Shown one piece after another: positions 25,927 through 34,482 of a stretch of 64,000 bases of DNA. Both the position numbers and the translations under genes were made by a program. The stretch is from contig NZ_CP010945.1 of NCBI RefSeq assembly GCF_000293885.2, forward strand, positions 4,670,001 to 4,734,000. Direction: 5' to 3'. Every line of letters begins with the position of its first letter. Position 1 is the stretch's first letter. The stretch comes from Pseudomonas fluorescens NCIMB 11764 (GTDB taxonomy: Bacteria; Pseudomonadota; Gammaproteobacteria; Pseudomonadales; Pseudomonadaceae). The notes under the pieces were generated by a model. It was not told where the DNA came from, ran no database searches, and was given only the letters and a program-made list of their open reading frames with translations.

Positions 25927-27471
25927 TTACGTCATCCCTACACCCCTCCGACCAAGTTGCTTGACTCCATACATGGCCTGGTCCGCCGCTTTAAGCAATG
26001 TGTCGAGATTCTGGCCATGAATAGGACACAGCGAAACTCCGACACTGCACGATACCGATAGCTCTCCTGCACTTGTCACGACTGTCTGCGCGATGGTGTC
26101 GAACACCCTCAATGCCTGCGACTCAGCACTCTCGGGGTCAGATAGTTTAGAGATCAGCATCACGAATTCGTCGCCACCGTACCGGGCAACGGTGTCACAT
26201 GAGCGGGTGGCTTGAAGCATGCGGTGTGCGACCGCTCGCAGAACCTGGTCGCCTACTTCATGGCCGTACTTGTCGTTGATTTCCTTAAAATGATCCAAGT
26301 CGATCAAAAGCACAGCAAACGGAATCCCTTTAGCCTCCCAATCCGAGAAGGCCTGGGCAAAACGTTCGGCGAACAAGTAACGGTTAGGCAGTTGCGTGAG
26401 CACGTCATGTGTTGCGAGGTAGGCCGAGCGCTGGTGCTCAACTTCAGCCCTTTCTAACGCCTTGAAATGCCGAATCAATACCATCGGCATCAACACCAGT
26501 GCCCCGGCGAGGACAAAAAGTATCATCAACATTTCTTTGGTGAGGACATCCCCGACACGGAGTTGCCGCTCGAAGACCAACGTCATTGGCTGCGATGTAC
26601 TGCGGATCTCGACTCGGTCAGCCAATTGCGGCAAGAAGAGGCGATCTAGAAAACTTGCTTGTTGAACCGGTGTTGAAAACACACTGCTTTCAGTCCCAGC
26701 AGCGGTTTTCAGGACTGCACTGATGTGAACCAGGGGATCCAGGTTTGCATTATTCACTGCATCCAGTAGCGCGCCCGTTTTGATCAATAGCAAAGACACC
26801 ATCGTGCTGCCAAAAAAATTGGGGCGGGTGTTCTCTCGCGACTGTTCAGGCCGAATGACTGACTGCATCAGAATGTATGCGTTGCCACCCTCATACATTG
26901 TAAAAACGGGTGATACAACGGGCTTCTGATTATTGTGGGTCCGAGCCAGCGCATAGGAGAGATAGGCCACGGTTTCTAATCTGACGCCATAGATCGAACT
27001 GGATTCAGGGAGTAACGGGTACATGAACAACACCGGCCAAGTCTCGCTGAGATACACCTGATTTTGGGCAGGTTGCTGGGTGAGGCTCGGGAAGTCTTTG
27101 AGTTCAAAGTCTGGCCGCCAGGTACGGCGCAACAGATCTTCAAACGCAGCCTGTTCGGCGATGGGTACTGCCCTAGCAGCCTCGAGCATGTAAATATGAG
27201 GGTAAGCTGATAAAACGGCTGCCGCATAACGGGCCGCAGCTTCAGTATCGCTCTGATCCACGGCTTGGAGAAATGCTGAGAAACCTGCCAATACAGCTTC
27301 ATTGGTATCAAGCTGATTTCGCACGACGCCGGAAATATTCTGAACGTATTCCGAGAAACGCGTTTCCCTGCTTTGGGTCTCTGACTTCAGTAGCAACATG
27401 GCCGAAAAACCAACCAGACCGACAGCAAGAATAATGAAACCTGCCAGGGAGCTGCGCCGCCTAGTAAGCAT
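25927..27471 (-). CDS. Diguanylate cyclase with CHASE sensor domain
   Basis: A 514-residue inner-membrane protein. One membrane segment near residues 10-30, an extracytoplasmic CHASE domain (about 45-290), a second membrane segment near 315-335 and a C-terminal GGDEF domain. The active site is intact (ARYGGDEF) and the inhibitory RxxD site (RSCD) lies five residues before it, so it should make cyclic di-GMP and be product-inhibited. The ATG at 27471 follows a GTG in the same frame; either could be the start. It responds to an unknown external signal and stands alone without a neighbouring effector. Confidence 0.9.
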   Translation of the reverse strand: MLTRRRSSLAGFIILAVGLVGFSAMLLLKSETQSRETRFSEYVQNISGVVRNQLDTNEAVLAGFSAFLQAVDQSDTEAAARYAAAVLSAYPHIYMLEAARAVPIAEQAAFEDLLRRTWRPDFELKDFPSLTQQPAQNQVYLSETWPVLFMYPLLPESSSIYGVRLETVAYLSYALARTHNNQKPVVSPVFTMYEGGNAYILMQSVIRPEQSRENTRPNFFGSTMVSLLLIKTGALLDAVNNANLDPLVHISAVLKTAAGTESSVFSTPVQQASFLDRLFLPQLADRVEIRSTSQPMTLVFERQLRVGDVLTKEMLMILFVLAGALVLMPMVLIRHFKALERAEVEHQRSAYLATHDVLTQLPNRYLFAERFAQAFSDWEAKGIPFAVLLIDLDHFKEINDKYGHEVGDQVLRAVAHRMLQATRSCDTVARYGGDEFVMLISKLSDPESAESQALRVFDTIAQTVVTSAGELSVSCSVGVSLCPIHGQNLDTLLKAADQAMYGVKQLGRRGVGMT

Positions 27472-27780
27472 CACTTTAACTTTTCCAAGGCGCAGAGCGA
27501 GAGCCGAGCCTTGGCAAGCACCGTTGAAGCTAAAAGAGATCGCGGGTGAACGACCGATAAATGCCGATTTGAAGGTCGCTGAGCATTGAAAACAATTCCA
27601 AAGGAATCAGTTCCGATACGATTTCTGCTCTGCACTGCGACTACCCCTTTCGCATGTGATCGAAAGAAAAATTTTCGAGCCCCATTTGCTGCTTCCTAGA
27701 TGTTCACCACTGCAACGAAACTCACTATAGGGCAATTTGCCAGCATTCGCTGTGTCGTGTGCAATAACTTCGGTTCGAGC
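27472..27780. other. Intergenic region with a T7-promoter-like core
   Basis: This 309-bp region separates the diguanylate cyclase start from the end of the histidine kinase gene. It contains ACTCACTATAGGG (27720-27732), identical to the core of the phage T7 promoter, though the upstream specificity bases differ. Otherwise I see nothing definite. Confidence 0.4.
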
Positions 27781-29109
27781 TCAGGCGTTTATAAGGGGAA
27801 ACTCCAAGTGAAAGCTCGTACCTGCGTCAGTGCTGTCAACGGTTATACAACCGCCATGCAGTTGCATAATCGAACGAACGATGGCCAATCCCAGACCACC
27901 GGAATCGTCGGGTTGATTACGTGATGGGTCACACCGGTAAAAGCGCTCAAACAATCGTGGAAGATGTTCTGCCGCAATCGGCTCGCCGTGGTTGTGCACC
28001 GTGATGTCGAGACGGTGCTCCAAAACCCTGCTGCTGATCGTCACTGCAGAGGTAGGAGTTGCGTAGCGCAGCGCATTCGCCAGTAAGTTAGCAAGTGCTC
28101 GACGGATCAAGCCTGGATCACCCAGCAATTGATCCTGGGTCTGGTTTATCAGCTGTACATCTCGTTCTTGCGCTACCCCTTCGAAATACTCACAGAGCTG
28201 CTCGATCAGATCGTGCAGGTTGACTTGCTCGAATTTTACGCAAGCGTTTGGCTGCTCGGTGCGAGCGAGAAACAGCATGCTGTCGATCATGCGGGCCAAC
28301 CTTTCATACTCTTCCTGATTGGAAACCAGCAGGTTCTGATAGTCCTCTATAGAGCGACTGCGCCTCAGGGTTTGTTGGGTATGTCCCATCAGGTTGCCTA
28401 GTGGGGTTCGCATCTCATGGGCGAGGTCTTCCGAGAAACGTGAAAGCTGGGCGAATCCGTCCTCAAGACGTGCAAGCATCTGGTTGAGGGCATTACAGAG
28501 CGGTTTGAGCTCATTCAGCTCACTGAACTCATCCAGCCGCAGATGCAGATGCTGCACATCGATTGCGGCAGCGCGATTGGCCAGCAGGCGCACAGGGTGC
28601 AGGCCTCGTTGACTAACCCACCAACCGAATGCAAAAGCCAATAGCGCTCCGACTGACATGGCCAGCCAAAGCCTGAGTCGGTAAACCCCCAGCATCTGCT
28701 CGCGCTCACCCAACAACTTGCCAGCGATCAGGGTCAAGCCGCGATCACCCTGCATGACATCCTGCCAGGCAAGCCGCACAGGCTCGGAAGAGTGATCCTC
28801 AACAAGGCGCGCCTGATGGGCAGCCGGCAACTTTGGAAAGGTCATACCCACCGGGTTGATTTCGATCAACACCTTGCCGGTGTCATCGACAATCCATAGC
28901 AGACTGTCGCGATTGCCCAACATGTTTTCGTAGAGCTTGGGCCGACCTCGCAGTTGCTCGATGCTGTCGCTATCGCTGATCAATGCTTGCATTCGCTCCA
29001 GGCGTCCCAGCAGGGCCTGGTCGTCGCGCCATGCAATCTCTCGCTGTAACGATTGATAAAGATAAAAACCAATGGAGCCCAGTAATAGCACGCTGACCAG
29101 TGCGAACAT
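27781..29109 (-). CDS. hprS: Sensor histidine kinase, HprS/CusS type
   Basis: A 442-residue inner-membrane kinase. First membrane segment at the very N-terminus, periplasmic sensor (about 25-150), second membrane segment (about 155-175), HAMP, HisKA with the phospho-acceptor His in FSEDLAHEMRTPLGNLM (near 240), and HATPase with NLLANALRYA (N box) and DSGGLGLAIV (G box). It belongs to the heavy-metal/oxidant sensor family (CusS, CopS, HprS). The hiuH gene and the CATTAC-type box nearby favour HprS, which senses H2O2/HOCl in E. coli. The frame stays open 14 codons upstream of ATG 29109, with a conserved-looking LYPRTLSLRLAI, to a CTG overlapping the regulator stop (CTGA); the true start may be that CTG. 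Confidence 0.75.
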   Translation of the reverse strand: MFALVSVLLLGSIGFYLYQSLQREIAWRDDQALLGRLERMQALISDSDSIEQLRGRPKLYENMLGNRDSLLWIVDDTGKVLIEINPVGMTFPKLPAAHQARLVEDHSSEPVRLAWQDVMQGDRGLTLIAGKLLGEREQMLGVYRLRLWLAMSVGALLAFAFGWWVSQRGLHPVRLLANRAAAIDVQHLHLRLDEFSELNELKPLCNALNQMLARLEDGFAQLSRFSEDLAHEMRTPLGNLMGHTQQTLRRSRSIEDYQNLLVSNQEEYERLARMIDSMLFLARTEQPNACVKFEQVNLHDLIEQLCEYFEGVAQERDVQLINQTQDQLLGDPGLIRRALANLLANALRYATPTSAVTISSRVLEHRLDITVHNHGEPIAAEHLPRLFERFYRCDPSRNQPDDSGGLGLAIVRSIMQLHGGCITVDSTDAGTSFHLEFPLINA

Positions 29110-29147
29110 GATGGCCAGGCGCAGGCTCAGAGTGCGCGGATATAGAT

Positions 29148-29819
29148 TCAGGATTGCACCTCGAGCATGTAACCGATACCACGGACTGTGTGTATCAACT
29201 TCAGCGGGTAAGGATCATCAACCTTGGCCCGCAGTCGGCGGATGGCGACATCGACCACATTAGTGTCACTGTCAAAGTTCATTTGCCAAATCTGTGAGGC
29301 AATCAGCGAACGCGAGAGCACCTCCCCTTCACGACTAAGCAGCAAGTGCAGTAGGGCGAACTCCTTGTTGGTCAGGGTGAGGCGCTCGCCGCTGCGCGTT
29401 ACCCTGCGTCGCAACAAGTCCAGACTAAGGTCACCAGCCACAAAATGCTCCACCTCGCGAGGCGGACCACGGCGCAGCAAAGTGCGTACGCGTGCCAACA
29501 ACTCGGCATAGGAAAAGGGTTTCACCAGATAATCATCAGCCCCCAACTCCAGCCCTTTGACCCGATCATCAACCGAATCACGTGCGGTAAGAAACAGTAC
29601 CGGGGTCTGGCACTTACGCCGGATGATTTGCAGCAATTGCCAGCCATCCAACCCCGGCAACATGACATCCAGAATGATCAGATCGAACTCACTCTCCTGT
29701 GCCAAATGCTGGCCATCAAGGCCGTCAAGAGCGATCTCTACCGAATAGCCCGATTCAGTCAGGGCTTTGCGCAGGTAATCCGCCATTTTCGTTTCATCTT
29801 CAACCACCAGGATACGCAT
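29148..29819 (-). CDS. hprR: OmpR-family response regulator, HprR/CusR type
   Basis: A 223-residue regulator. The receiver domain (about 1-115) has the acidic pocket DE near residue 8 and the phosphorylated Asp in [14 protein letters not shown] (near 51); the winged-helix domain (about 125-220) ends with the typical [28 protein letters not shown]. The ATG at 29819 has GGAGG upstream. It is immediately upstream of the kinase gene. It likely binds the CATTAC-N6-GTAAT element in the divergent region at 29870 and activates itself and the glcG-like/hiuH pair. A copper-responsive role (CusR/CopR) is the alternative. Confidence 0.8.
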   Translation of the reverse strand: MRILVVEDETKMADYLRKALTESGYSVEIALDGLDGQHLAQESEFDLIILDVMLPGLDGWQLLQIIRRKCQTPVLFLTARDSVDDRVKGLELGADDYLVKPFSYAELLARVRTLLRRGPPREVEHFVAGDLSLDLLRRRVTRSGERLTLTNKEFALLHLLLSREGEVLSRSLIASQIWQMNFDSDTNVVDVAIRRLRAKVDDPYPLKLIHTVRGIGYMLEVQS

Positions 29820-29869
29820 TTTTTCCTCCAGGACTGGCGCACAGGCTAGCCCGCTTCGCTGATTTCTCA

Positions 29870-29899
29870 CATTACATATTGGTAATCAGGAGGTAATCA
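29870..29899. promoter_or_regulatory. HprR/CusR-type box in the divergent region
   Basis: CATTAC-ATATTG-GTAATC (29870-29887) closely matches the palindrome CATTACAAAATTGTAATG known for E. coli HprR/CusR. A second GGTAATCA follows 11 bp later (29892-29899). It sits between the response regulator gene and the divergent GlcG-like gene. Confidence 0.7.
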
Positions 29900-29969
29900 T
29901 TCTGACGGAGCGAGCTGGTCATGATGTCTCGCAATGACCCAGACAGACTCAACCAACCAAGGGAACAGC

Positions 29970-30473
29970 ATGCGTACAAGCCTATCGACTTCATTGCTGA
30001 TCACACTCGCAATGAACTCTGCGTTCGTCGTTGCAGCTCCGGATCAGGTTGCGCAGCGCCAGGACGTGTCACTTGCAATGGCCAACGATTTGCTAACGGC
30101 CGCGCTGACCGCCTGTCACGCCGATGGCCGCACAGCCGTTGCCGCAGTTGTCGACCGTGGCGGCAATCTGGTTGCCGTGCAACGCGATGACAATGTCGGC
30201 CCGCACAACACGTTAGCCGCGCAACGCAAAGCCTATACCGCCCTGTCGACCAAGACTTCGACGCGGGTGTTAGCTGAGCGCGCTCGCGCTAATCCAGATG
30301 CTGAAAACCTCAACACCCTCGATGAGTTGTTATTGCTCGGTGGAGGCGTGCCATTGAAATTCGATGGTCAGGTCATCGGCGCCATCGGGGTGGCCGGTGC
30401 AGGCGGCGCTGCAAACGATGAAGGTTGTGCAGAGGTCGCTATCAACAAAGTTTTACCTGCCGTTAAAAACTAA
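29970..30473 (+). CDS. GlcG/HbpS family protein, exported
   Basis: A 167-residue protein with a signal peptide (about 1-24, ending in AFVVAA) and a GlcG/HbpS domain. The typical segment AAVVDRGGNLVAVQRDD is near residue 65, and GQVIGAIGVAGAGG is near the C-terminus. HbpS proteins bind heme or iron and in Streptomyces act with a two-component system as redox sensors. The ATG at 29970 has AAGGGAA upstream. It lies between the HprRS-type genes and hiuH. Confidence 0.8.
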   Translation: MRTSLSTSLLITLAMNSAFVVAAPDQVAQRQDVSLAMANDLLTAALTACHADGRTAVAAVVDRGGNLVAVQRDDNVGPHNTLAAQRKAYTALSTKTSTRVLAERARANPDAENLNTLDELLLLGGGVPLKFDGQVIGAIGVAGAGGAANDEGCAEVAINKVLPAVKN

Positions 30474-30483
30474 GGACATCACC

Positions 30484-30894
30484 ATGACTGTATTGAAGAG
30501 TTTCTTCGCTGGCGCTGTATTGAGTGCCCTTTCAGCGTTTGCATCAGCGGCAACGAATCCATTGAGCGTGCATGTACTCAATTTGCAGGATGGCCTGCCC
30601 TCCCCTGGAGTCAATGTCACGTTGGAAAAACAGGATGGGAAAGACTGGGACATGCTCAACAGCGCGAAAACCAACGAGCAAGGTCGTATCACCGGGCTGT
30701 ATCCGGAAGGTCGGGGTCTGGAGAAAGGTACCTACCGTGTCACCTTCAAGACTGGCGAGTGGTTCAAGTCGCACAAAACGTCCAGTTTCTTTCCGGAGGT
30801 ACCCGTCATTTTTGAGGTGGACGGTACCGTACCTCACTATCACATCCCGTTGCTTCTGAGCCCTTACGGTTTCTCCACATACCGAGGAAATTGA
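30484..30894 (+). CDS. hiuH: Periplasmic 5-hydroxyisourate hydrolase (transthyretin-like)
   Basis: A 136-residue protein with a signal peptide (about 1-23, ASAA cleavage) and a transthyretin-like domain. Catalytic elements are SVHVLNLQDG (His near 29), the arginine in GRITGLYPEG and the C-terminal HYHIPLLLSPYGFSTYRG; the last residue is Asn instead of the usual Ser. It hydrolyses 5-hydroxyisourate, the unstable product of urate oxidation. In E. coli the periplasmic hiuH (yedX) is neighbour to and regulated by hprRS, matching this context. It follows the GlcG-like gene by 10 bp. Confidence 0.85.
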   Translation: MTVLKSFFAGAVLSALSAFASAATNPLSVHVLNLQDGLPSPGVNVTLEKQDGKDWDMLNSAKTNEQGRITGLYPEGRGLEKGTYRVTFKTGEWFKSHKTSSFFPEVPVIFEVDGTVPHYHIPLLLSPYGFSTYRGN

Positions 30895-30936
30895 TCGTTA
30901 AGCGATACCAATGGATACCGTCCGAAGGTGAAGACA

Positions 30937-30960
30937 GCCGCCCCTAATCAAAAGGGCGGC
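30937..30960 (+). terminator. GC-rich hairpin after hiuH
   Basis: GCCGCCC (30937-30943) pairs with GGGCGGC (30954-30960) about 45 bp after the hiuH stop. There is no strong T run, so termination is probable but not certain. Confidence 0.45.
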
Positions 30961-31116
30961 ACTGTCGCTTAACTTTTCGGCATCAAAACCTTCAGCGATG
31001 ACCACGCTCACTCCTCAGGCTTGGCTCACGTTACAGGTGATGCCGGTGACAGTGAACGAGCCCCATGAAAGACAGGACACCGTTTCCCCCTTACGATAAG
31101 GGATAGGCAAACGGTT

Positions 31117-31509
31117 ATGTTTATGACTAACAGCAACGATAAGAGTGGGGAGCTTTTGGGCCAGGAGCGGCGGCGCCGCTGGAGCCCGGAGCAAAAACTG
31201 GCCATGGTTCGCGAGAGCCTTGAGCCAGGACAAAGCGTTTCGGTGGTGGCTCGGCGCAACGGCATCAATGCCAACCAGCTGTTCCTGTGGCGCAAGCTGT
31301 ATCAGGACGGCAGCCTGTCGGCGGTCAGTGCTGGTGAGGCCGTGGTGCCTGCCTCCGAGCTGAGCGATGCGCTCAAGCAGATCCGTGAACTGCAACGGAT
31401 GCTGGGCAAAAAAACGATGGAAGCAGAAATCCTCAAAGAGGCCGTCGAGATCGCCCGGTCGCGAAAATGGATTGCGCACTCACCCTTGTTGCCGGGGGAC
31501 GACCAGTGA
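31117..31509 (+). CDS. IS2-like transposase subunit OrfA (InsC type)
   Basis: A 130-residue helix-turn-helix protein: [20 protein letters not shown] and [20 protein letters not shown] near the N-terminus, then a leucine-zipper-like region [20 protein letters not shown]. The C-terminus [12 protein letters not shown] is typical of IS2 OrfA. It overlaps orfB by 43 bases in the frame one base forward. An alternative start is the ATG at 31123. It provides DNA binding and, by -1 frameshift, the N-terminus of OrfAB. Confidence 0.92.
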   Translation: MFMTNSNDKSGELLGQERRRRWSPEQKLAMVRESLEPGQSVSVVARRNGINANQLFLWRKLYQDGSLSAVSAGEAVVPASELSDALKQIRELQRMLGKKTMEAEILKEAVEIARSRKWIAHSPLLPGDDQ

Positions 31510-32342
31510 AGCTGGTCAGCGAATGTCTCGGTGTGGCGCGCTCGCAATTAACGGTTCGAATCAAGCAATTGGTATCGCCCAAAGTACGGCGAAACAGGCC
31601 TGTGAACGACGCTGAGTTGGTGGCCGAAATCCAGCAACAGGTCAGCGAACTGCCCAGCTATGGCTACCGTCGAGTCTGGGGATTGCTGCGTCGCGCCCGT
31701 GAAACCCAGTTGCTACCCGCGATCAACGTGAAGCGGGTTTACCGGGTGATGCGTGATCACAACCTGCTGCTTGAACGCCGGATCAAACAACCCGGCGTGC
31801 CGCGTCGGCACGAAGGCCGTATTGCGGTGCAAACCAGCGATACGCGTTGGTGCTCGGATGGCTTTGAATTCCGTTGCGAGGACGGCGCCAAACTGAGCGT
31901 GACCTTCGCCCTGGACTGCTGTGATCGCGAAGCCATCGGCTGGGTCGCCAGCCCAACCGGGTACAGCGGCGATGATATCCGCGACTTGATGCTGGAAAGC
32001 GTGGAGAAGCGCTTCGGTGATCAACTGCCTGCAACGCCGGTGCAGTGGCTCAGCGATAACGGTTCGGCCTACACCGCCGAACAGACGCGCCTGTTTGCTC
32101 GACAGATCGGCTTGCAGCCGGTGACCACACCGGTGCGCAGCCCGCAGAGCAACGGCATGGCCGAGAGCTTCGTGAAGACGATCAAGCGTGACTACGTGGC
32201 GCACATGCCCAAGCCGGATCGAGAAACGGCGCTGCGCAACCTGGCCATTGCCTTCGAGCATTACAACGAGCAGCATCCGCATAGTGCCTTGAGCTATCGC
32301 TCGCCGAGGGAGTTCAGGCGCTTGGCCGCAGCATCAAGTTAA
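31467..32342 (+). CDS. IS2-like transposase OrfB (DDE)
   Basis: A 291-residue integrase-like catalytic part. An HTH_21 segment is near residues 55-110, followed by the rve core with the DDE triad in [21 protein letters not shown] and [13 protein letters not shown]. It is probably made as an OrfAB fusion through -1 slippage at the short A run CGAAAATGG (about 31462), where the orfA frame CGA-AAA-TGG shifts to GCG-AAA-ATG. It looks intact, so the element may be active. Confidence 0.92.
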   Translation: MDCALTLVAGGRPVKLVSECLGVARSQLTVRIKQLVSPKVRRNRPVNDAELVAEIQQQVSELPSYGYRRVWGLLRRARETQLLPAINVKRVYRVMRDHNLLLERRIKQPGVPRRHEGRIAVQTSDTRWCSDGFEFRCEDGAKLSVTFALDCCDREAIGWVASPTGYSGDDIRDLMLESVEKRFGDQLPATPVQWLSDNGSAYTAEQTRLFARQIGLQPVTTPVRSPQSNGMAESFVKTIKRDYVAHMPKPDRETALRNLAIAFEHYNEQHPHSALSYRSPREFRRLAAASS

Positions 32343-32506
32343 CAGGGAGTTGGTGTCCGGTTTTGTAGGGGCAAGTCCAGACAGCACCTTTCTGATCCTT
32401 GAACATGAATAGCGGGCCACTCATCCCCCCCTGAGATACCTCTCCATCGCCGCAGCGGACTGGGATAATGCACCACGGATGCCGGAATCGTTCCGTCGCG
32501 GATTCC

Positions 32507-32623
32507 GTAGTACTTTCAGCGGGGCTGATCATCTACGCCAGTCGTTACAGTGCACAAAGCGCTACGCAGTTGCTGGATTCAGGACTGGCCGACCTTGTCG
32601 CTTTTGGCCGTACGTTATACTGA
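32507..32623 (+). pseudogene. C-terminal remnant of an old-yellow-enzyme (xenobiotic reductase)
   Basis: The + strand reads LIIYASRYSAQSATQLLDSG and LADLVAFGRTLY before a stop at 32621. This matches the last FMN-binding part of NemA/XenB-type reductases (G.Y....A...L..GLADLVAFGRxFIxNPDL), but it stops just before the NPDL and lacks everything upstream. It overlaps the 5' end of the IS-split reading frame on the other strand. A decayed fragment. Confidence 0.65.
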
Positions 32624-32683
32624 TTACTCCGTGTATGGCGGGTAACCGCTAAAAATGAGATGTCACTCACTGGGGCTCTGAAA

Positions 32684-33136
32684 ATGATCGACGCAGAACT
32701 GCTGAAACTGGTGGTTGAAGCATCCAACGACGGCATCGTGGTAGCAGAGCAGGAAGGCGACGAAAACATCCTGATCTATGCCAACCCCGCCTTTCAGCGC
32801 CTTACGGGGTACAGCGTTGACGACATCCTGTACCAGGACTGCCGCTTCCTGCAGGGTGATGACCGTAATCAAGCTGGTTTGACAGTAATCCGCGAGGCGA
32901 TAAGGAACATGCTCCCCTGCCGCCAAGTCATTCGCAACTATCGCAAGGACGGCAGCGCCTTCTGGAACGAACTGTCGATCACCCCAGTGTTCAACGACAC
33001 CGATCAACTCACCTACTTCATCGGTATCCAGAAGGACGTCAGCGTCGAAGTTGAGGCCAAGGAACGAGTGCGTGAACTGGAAGCTGAGGTCGCACAACTG
33101 AAGACTCAACTGGCTCAATTTCAATCTAAAGCCTAG
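32684..33136 (+). CDS. Short LOV blue-light photoreceptor (PpSB-LOV type)
   Basis: A 150-residue protein consisting of a single LOV (PAS) core and a C-terminal helix with no effector domain. The FMN-adduct cysteine is residue 53 in YQDCRFLQGDDRNQ; NPAFQRLTGYS, NYRKDGSAFWNELSITPV and YFIGIQKDVS match the fold. It ends in a long charged helix (about 120-150). It closely resembles the P. putida PpSB1/PpSB2-LOV proteins, which cooperate with the MerR-type regulators PplR to drive light-induced genes. The ATG at 32684 fits the family N-terminus (MIDAELL). No MerR gene lies beside it here. Confidence 0.92.
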   Translation: MIDAELLKLVVEASNDGIVVAEQEGDENILIYANPAFQRLTGYSVDDILYQDCRFLQGDDRNQAGLTVIREAIRNMLPCRQVIRNYRKDGSAFWNELSITPVFNDTDQLTYFIGIQKDVSVEVEAKERVRELEAEVAQLKTQLAQFQSKA

Positions 33137-33565
33137 ATGGATCCGCACTTGATGGGTTAACGATCCAGTATCCACTCGTAAAAACGTCCCTGTTTCTGAA
33201 CCAGGGACTGGTGAGTTCTCACTCGCAATGATCCGCTAGAACTCGTACACAGCCGTAATCGTAATCAGATGGTGCACAAGGTCATGACCCATTCCAGCTA
33301 TCCGGCGATATGCCAATGGCCTGGCCTTTCGCCAAGTTTGGCGTATGCCTATGCCCTACGTCATCGACAGACAAGACGTGGTGCGTAAGGATGGCTGGGC
33401 TGCACGGATGTTCTGGTATAAAAGCTCCTGAAAGTAATCGCTCAATCCGAGTCACTATTTCAACTCTGGCGTAACTAGCATCGGGCTTAAGGCCAGCCAG
33501 CATCTGCGCGTTTGATTTCTTCGCTAAATAGTAGGCTCACTACAAGACAGCAGTCCAAGCTAGCG
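33137..33565. other. Intergenic region between convergent LOV and SDR genes
   Basis: A 429-bp stretch with a hairpin GTCCCTG (33186-33192) and CAGGGAC (33202-33208); on the - strand it is followed by GTTTTT, so it may terminate transcription coming from the SDR side. No coding frame is convincing. Confidence 0.4.
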
Positions 33566-34345
33566 TCAAGGCGCCTTGTTTTCGATCAGACAATTACCGC
33601 CATCCACCACCAGCACTTCACCGGTGATATAGCTGGCTTCCGGAGACGCCAAAAACGCCACTGCAGCGGCAACCTCTTCTGGACGACCGGCGCGGCCGAT
33701 TGGAGTGTAGGTACCGGCGCGGCTTTCTTCCTCTGTCAATGCCCCCGTATCAATCCAGCCTGGGGCAACGCTATTGACGGTGATGCCCCGTTTACCGACT
33801 TCCAGCGCCAGGCCCATATTCATCCCGACCATCGCTGCTTTTGCCGCACTATAAGCCGCCTCACCTGGATTGCTGCCGCGTGTACCTGACGTCGAACTGA
33901 TGTGGACTATGCGTCCGTAACCGCGCGTCTTCATCCCAGGTAACACCGCACGAGTCAGCAAAAAAGCGCTGGTCAGATTGCGCGCCAGAGATAGATTCCA
34001 GGTCGCCAAATCCATGTCAGCCACTTGAACGAAGGGTTCCGGGCTGCCGACCATAGCCATACCGGCGTTATTGACCAAAATGTCGAGATGACCGAACTGC
34101 TCATAAGCCCAATCGGTCAGCTTCTTGACCTGCAATTCGTCAGTCAGGTCGGCTGTCATCGCCCGAGCGTCTATACCCTCAGCCTGCAACTCGGCGACAC
34201 GTTGCTGGATCCGCGCACTGCTGGCAGTGATCAAGACTCGCACGCCTTCGCGGCCCAAGCGTCGGGCGATCGCCAGACCAATACCACTTTCACTGCCCGC
34301 ACCGCTGACCAGAGCGACTTGACCTTGCCACATTGGAATCGCCAT
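33566..34345 (-). CDS. SDR-family oxidoreductase
   Basis: A 259-residue classical short-chain dehydrogenase. NAD(P) motif VSGAGSESGIG near residues 13-23, NNAG near 93, catalytic Ser in ISSTSG and Tyr/Lys in YSAAKAA, and the terminal GEVLVVDGGN. The ATG at 34345 has AAGAGATAAG upstream. It does not share an operon with its neighbours. Substrate unknown. Confidence 0.85.
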   Translation of the reverse strand: MAIPMWQGQVALVSGAGSESGIGLAIARRLGREGVRVLITASSARIQQRVAELQAEGIDARAMTADLTDELQVKKLTDWAYEQFGHLDILVNNAGMAMVGSPEPFVQVADMDLATWNLSLARNLTSAFLLTRAVLPGMKTRGYGRIVHISSTSGTRGSNPGEAAYSAAKAAMVGMNMGLALEVGKRGITVNSVAPGWIDTGALTEEESRAGTYTPIGRAGRPEEVAAAVAFLASPEASYITGEVLVVDGGNCLIENKAP

Positions 34346-34482
34346 TTCTTATCTCTTTGTAATCACAAATTTAATGCACGATAGCAAAACAGCCGATGAA
34401 CGCCGGTGATTCGGGAATTTGTGATCAGGCCGGGTACCGGTTGACATTGGTTCCTGGAAGTCAGGCGGTGCTGGCTTTATGA

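Larger units (their letters stand above)
31053..32379 (+). mobile_element. IS2-like insertion sequence (IS3 family), complete
   Basis: A 1327-bp element. Its ends match the IS2 pattern: left TGAACGAGCCCCATGAA and GACAGGACACC, right (reverse complement) TGGACTTGCCCCTACAA and ACCGGACACC. It is flanked by a perfect 5-bp target duplication, GACAG at 31048-31052 and 32380-32384. It contains overlapping orfA and orfB with a -1 relation and appears intact. The IS interrupts a - strand reading frame. Confidence 0.92.
31015..32532 (-). pseudogene. Small reading frame split by the IS2-like element
   Basis: Removing the IS and one GACAG copy joins the - strand codons before and after the insertion in the same frame, giving GGMSGPLFMFKDQKGAV joined to TGITCNVSQA and a stop at 31015. 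The 5' part (from a possible ATG at 32532) lies at 32380-32532 and the 3' part at 31015-31052. The product would be about 60 residues, or longer if the start is elsewhere. The GMSGPLF...GITC pattern weakly recalls the C-terminal region of trypsin-like peptidases, but I cannot name it. The gene is broken by the insertion in this strain. Confidence 0.45.

Noticed and set aside
31053..31074. IS end placed at the GGACACC repeats (31075 and 32358)
   Set aside because: Those internal repeats give no target duplication. Extending to the IS2-type termini gives a perfect GACAG duplication.
32602..32635. Possible LitR/PplR operator before the LOV gene (TATACT...TGTATG)
   Set aside because: The spacing is about 10 bp instead of 12 and both hexamers are imperfect.
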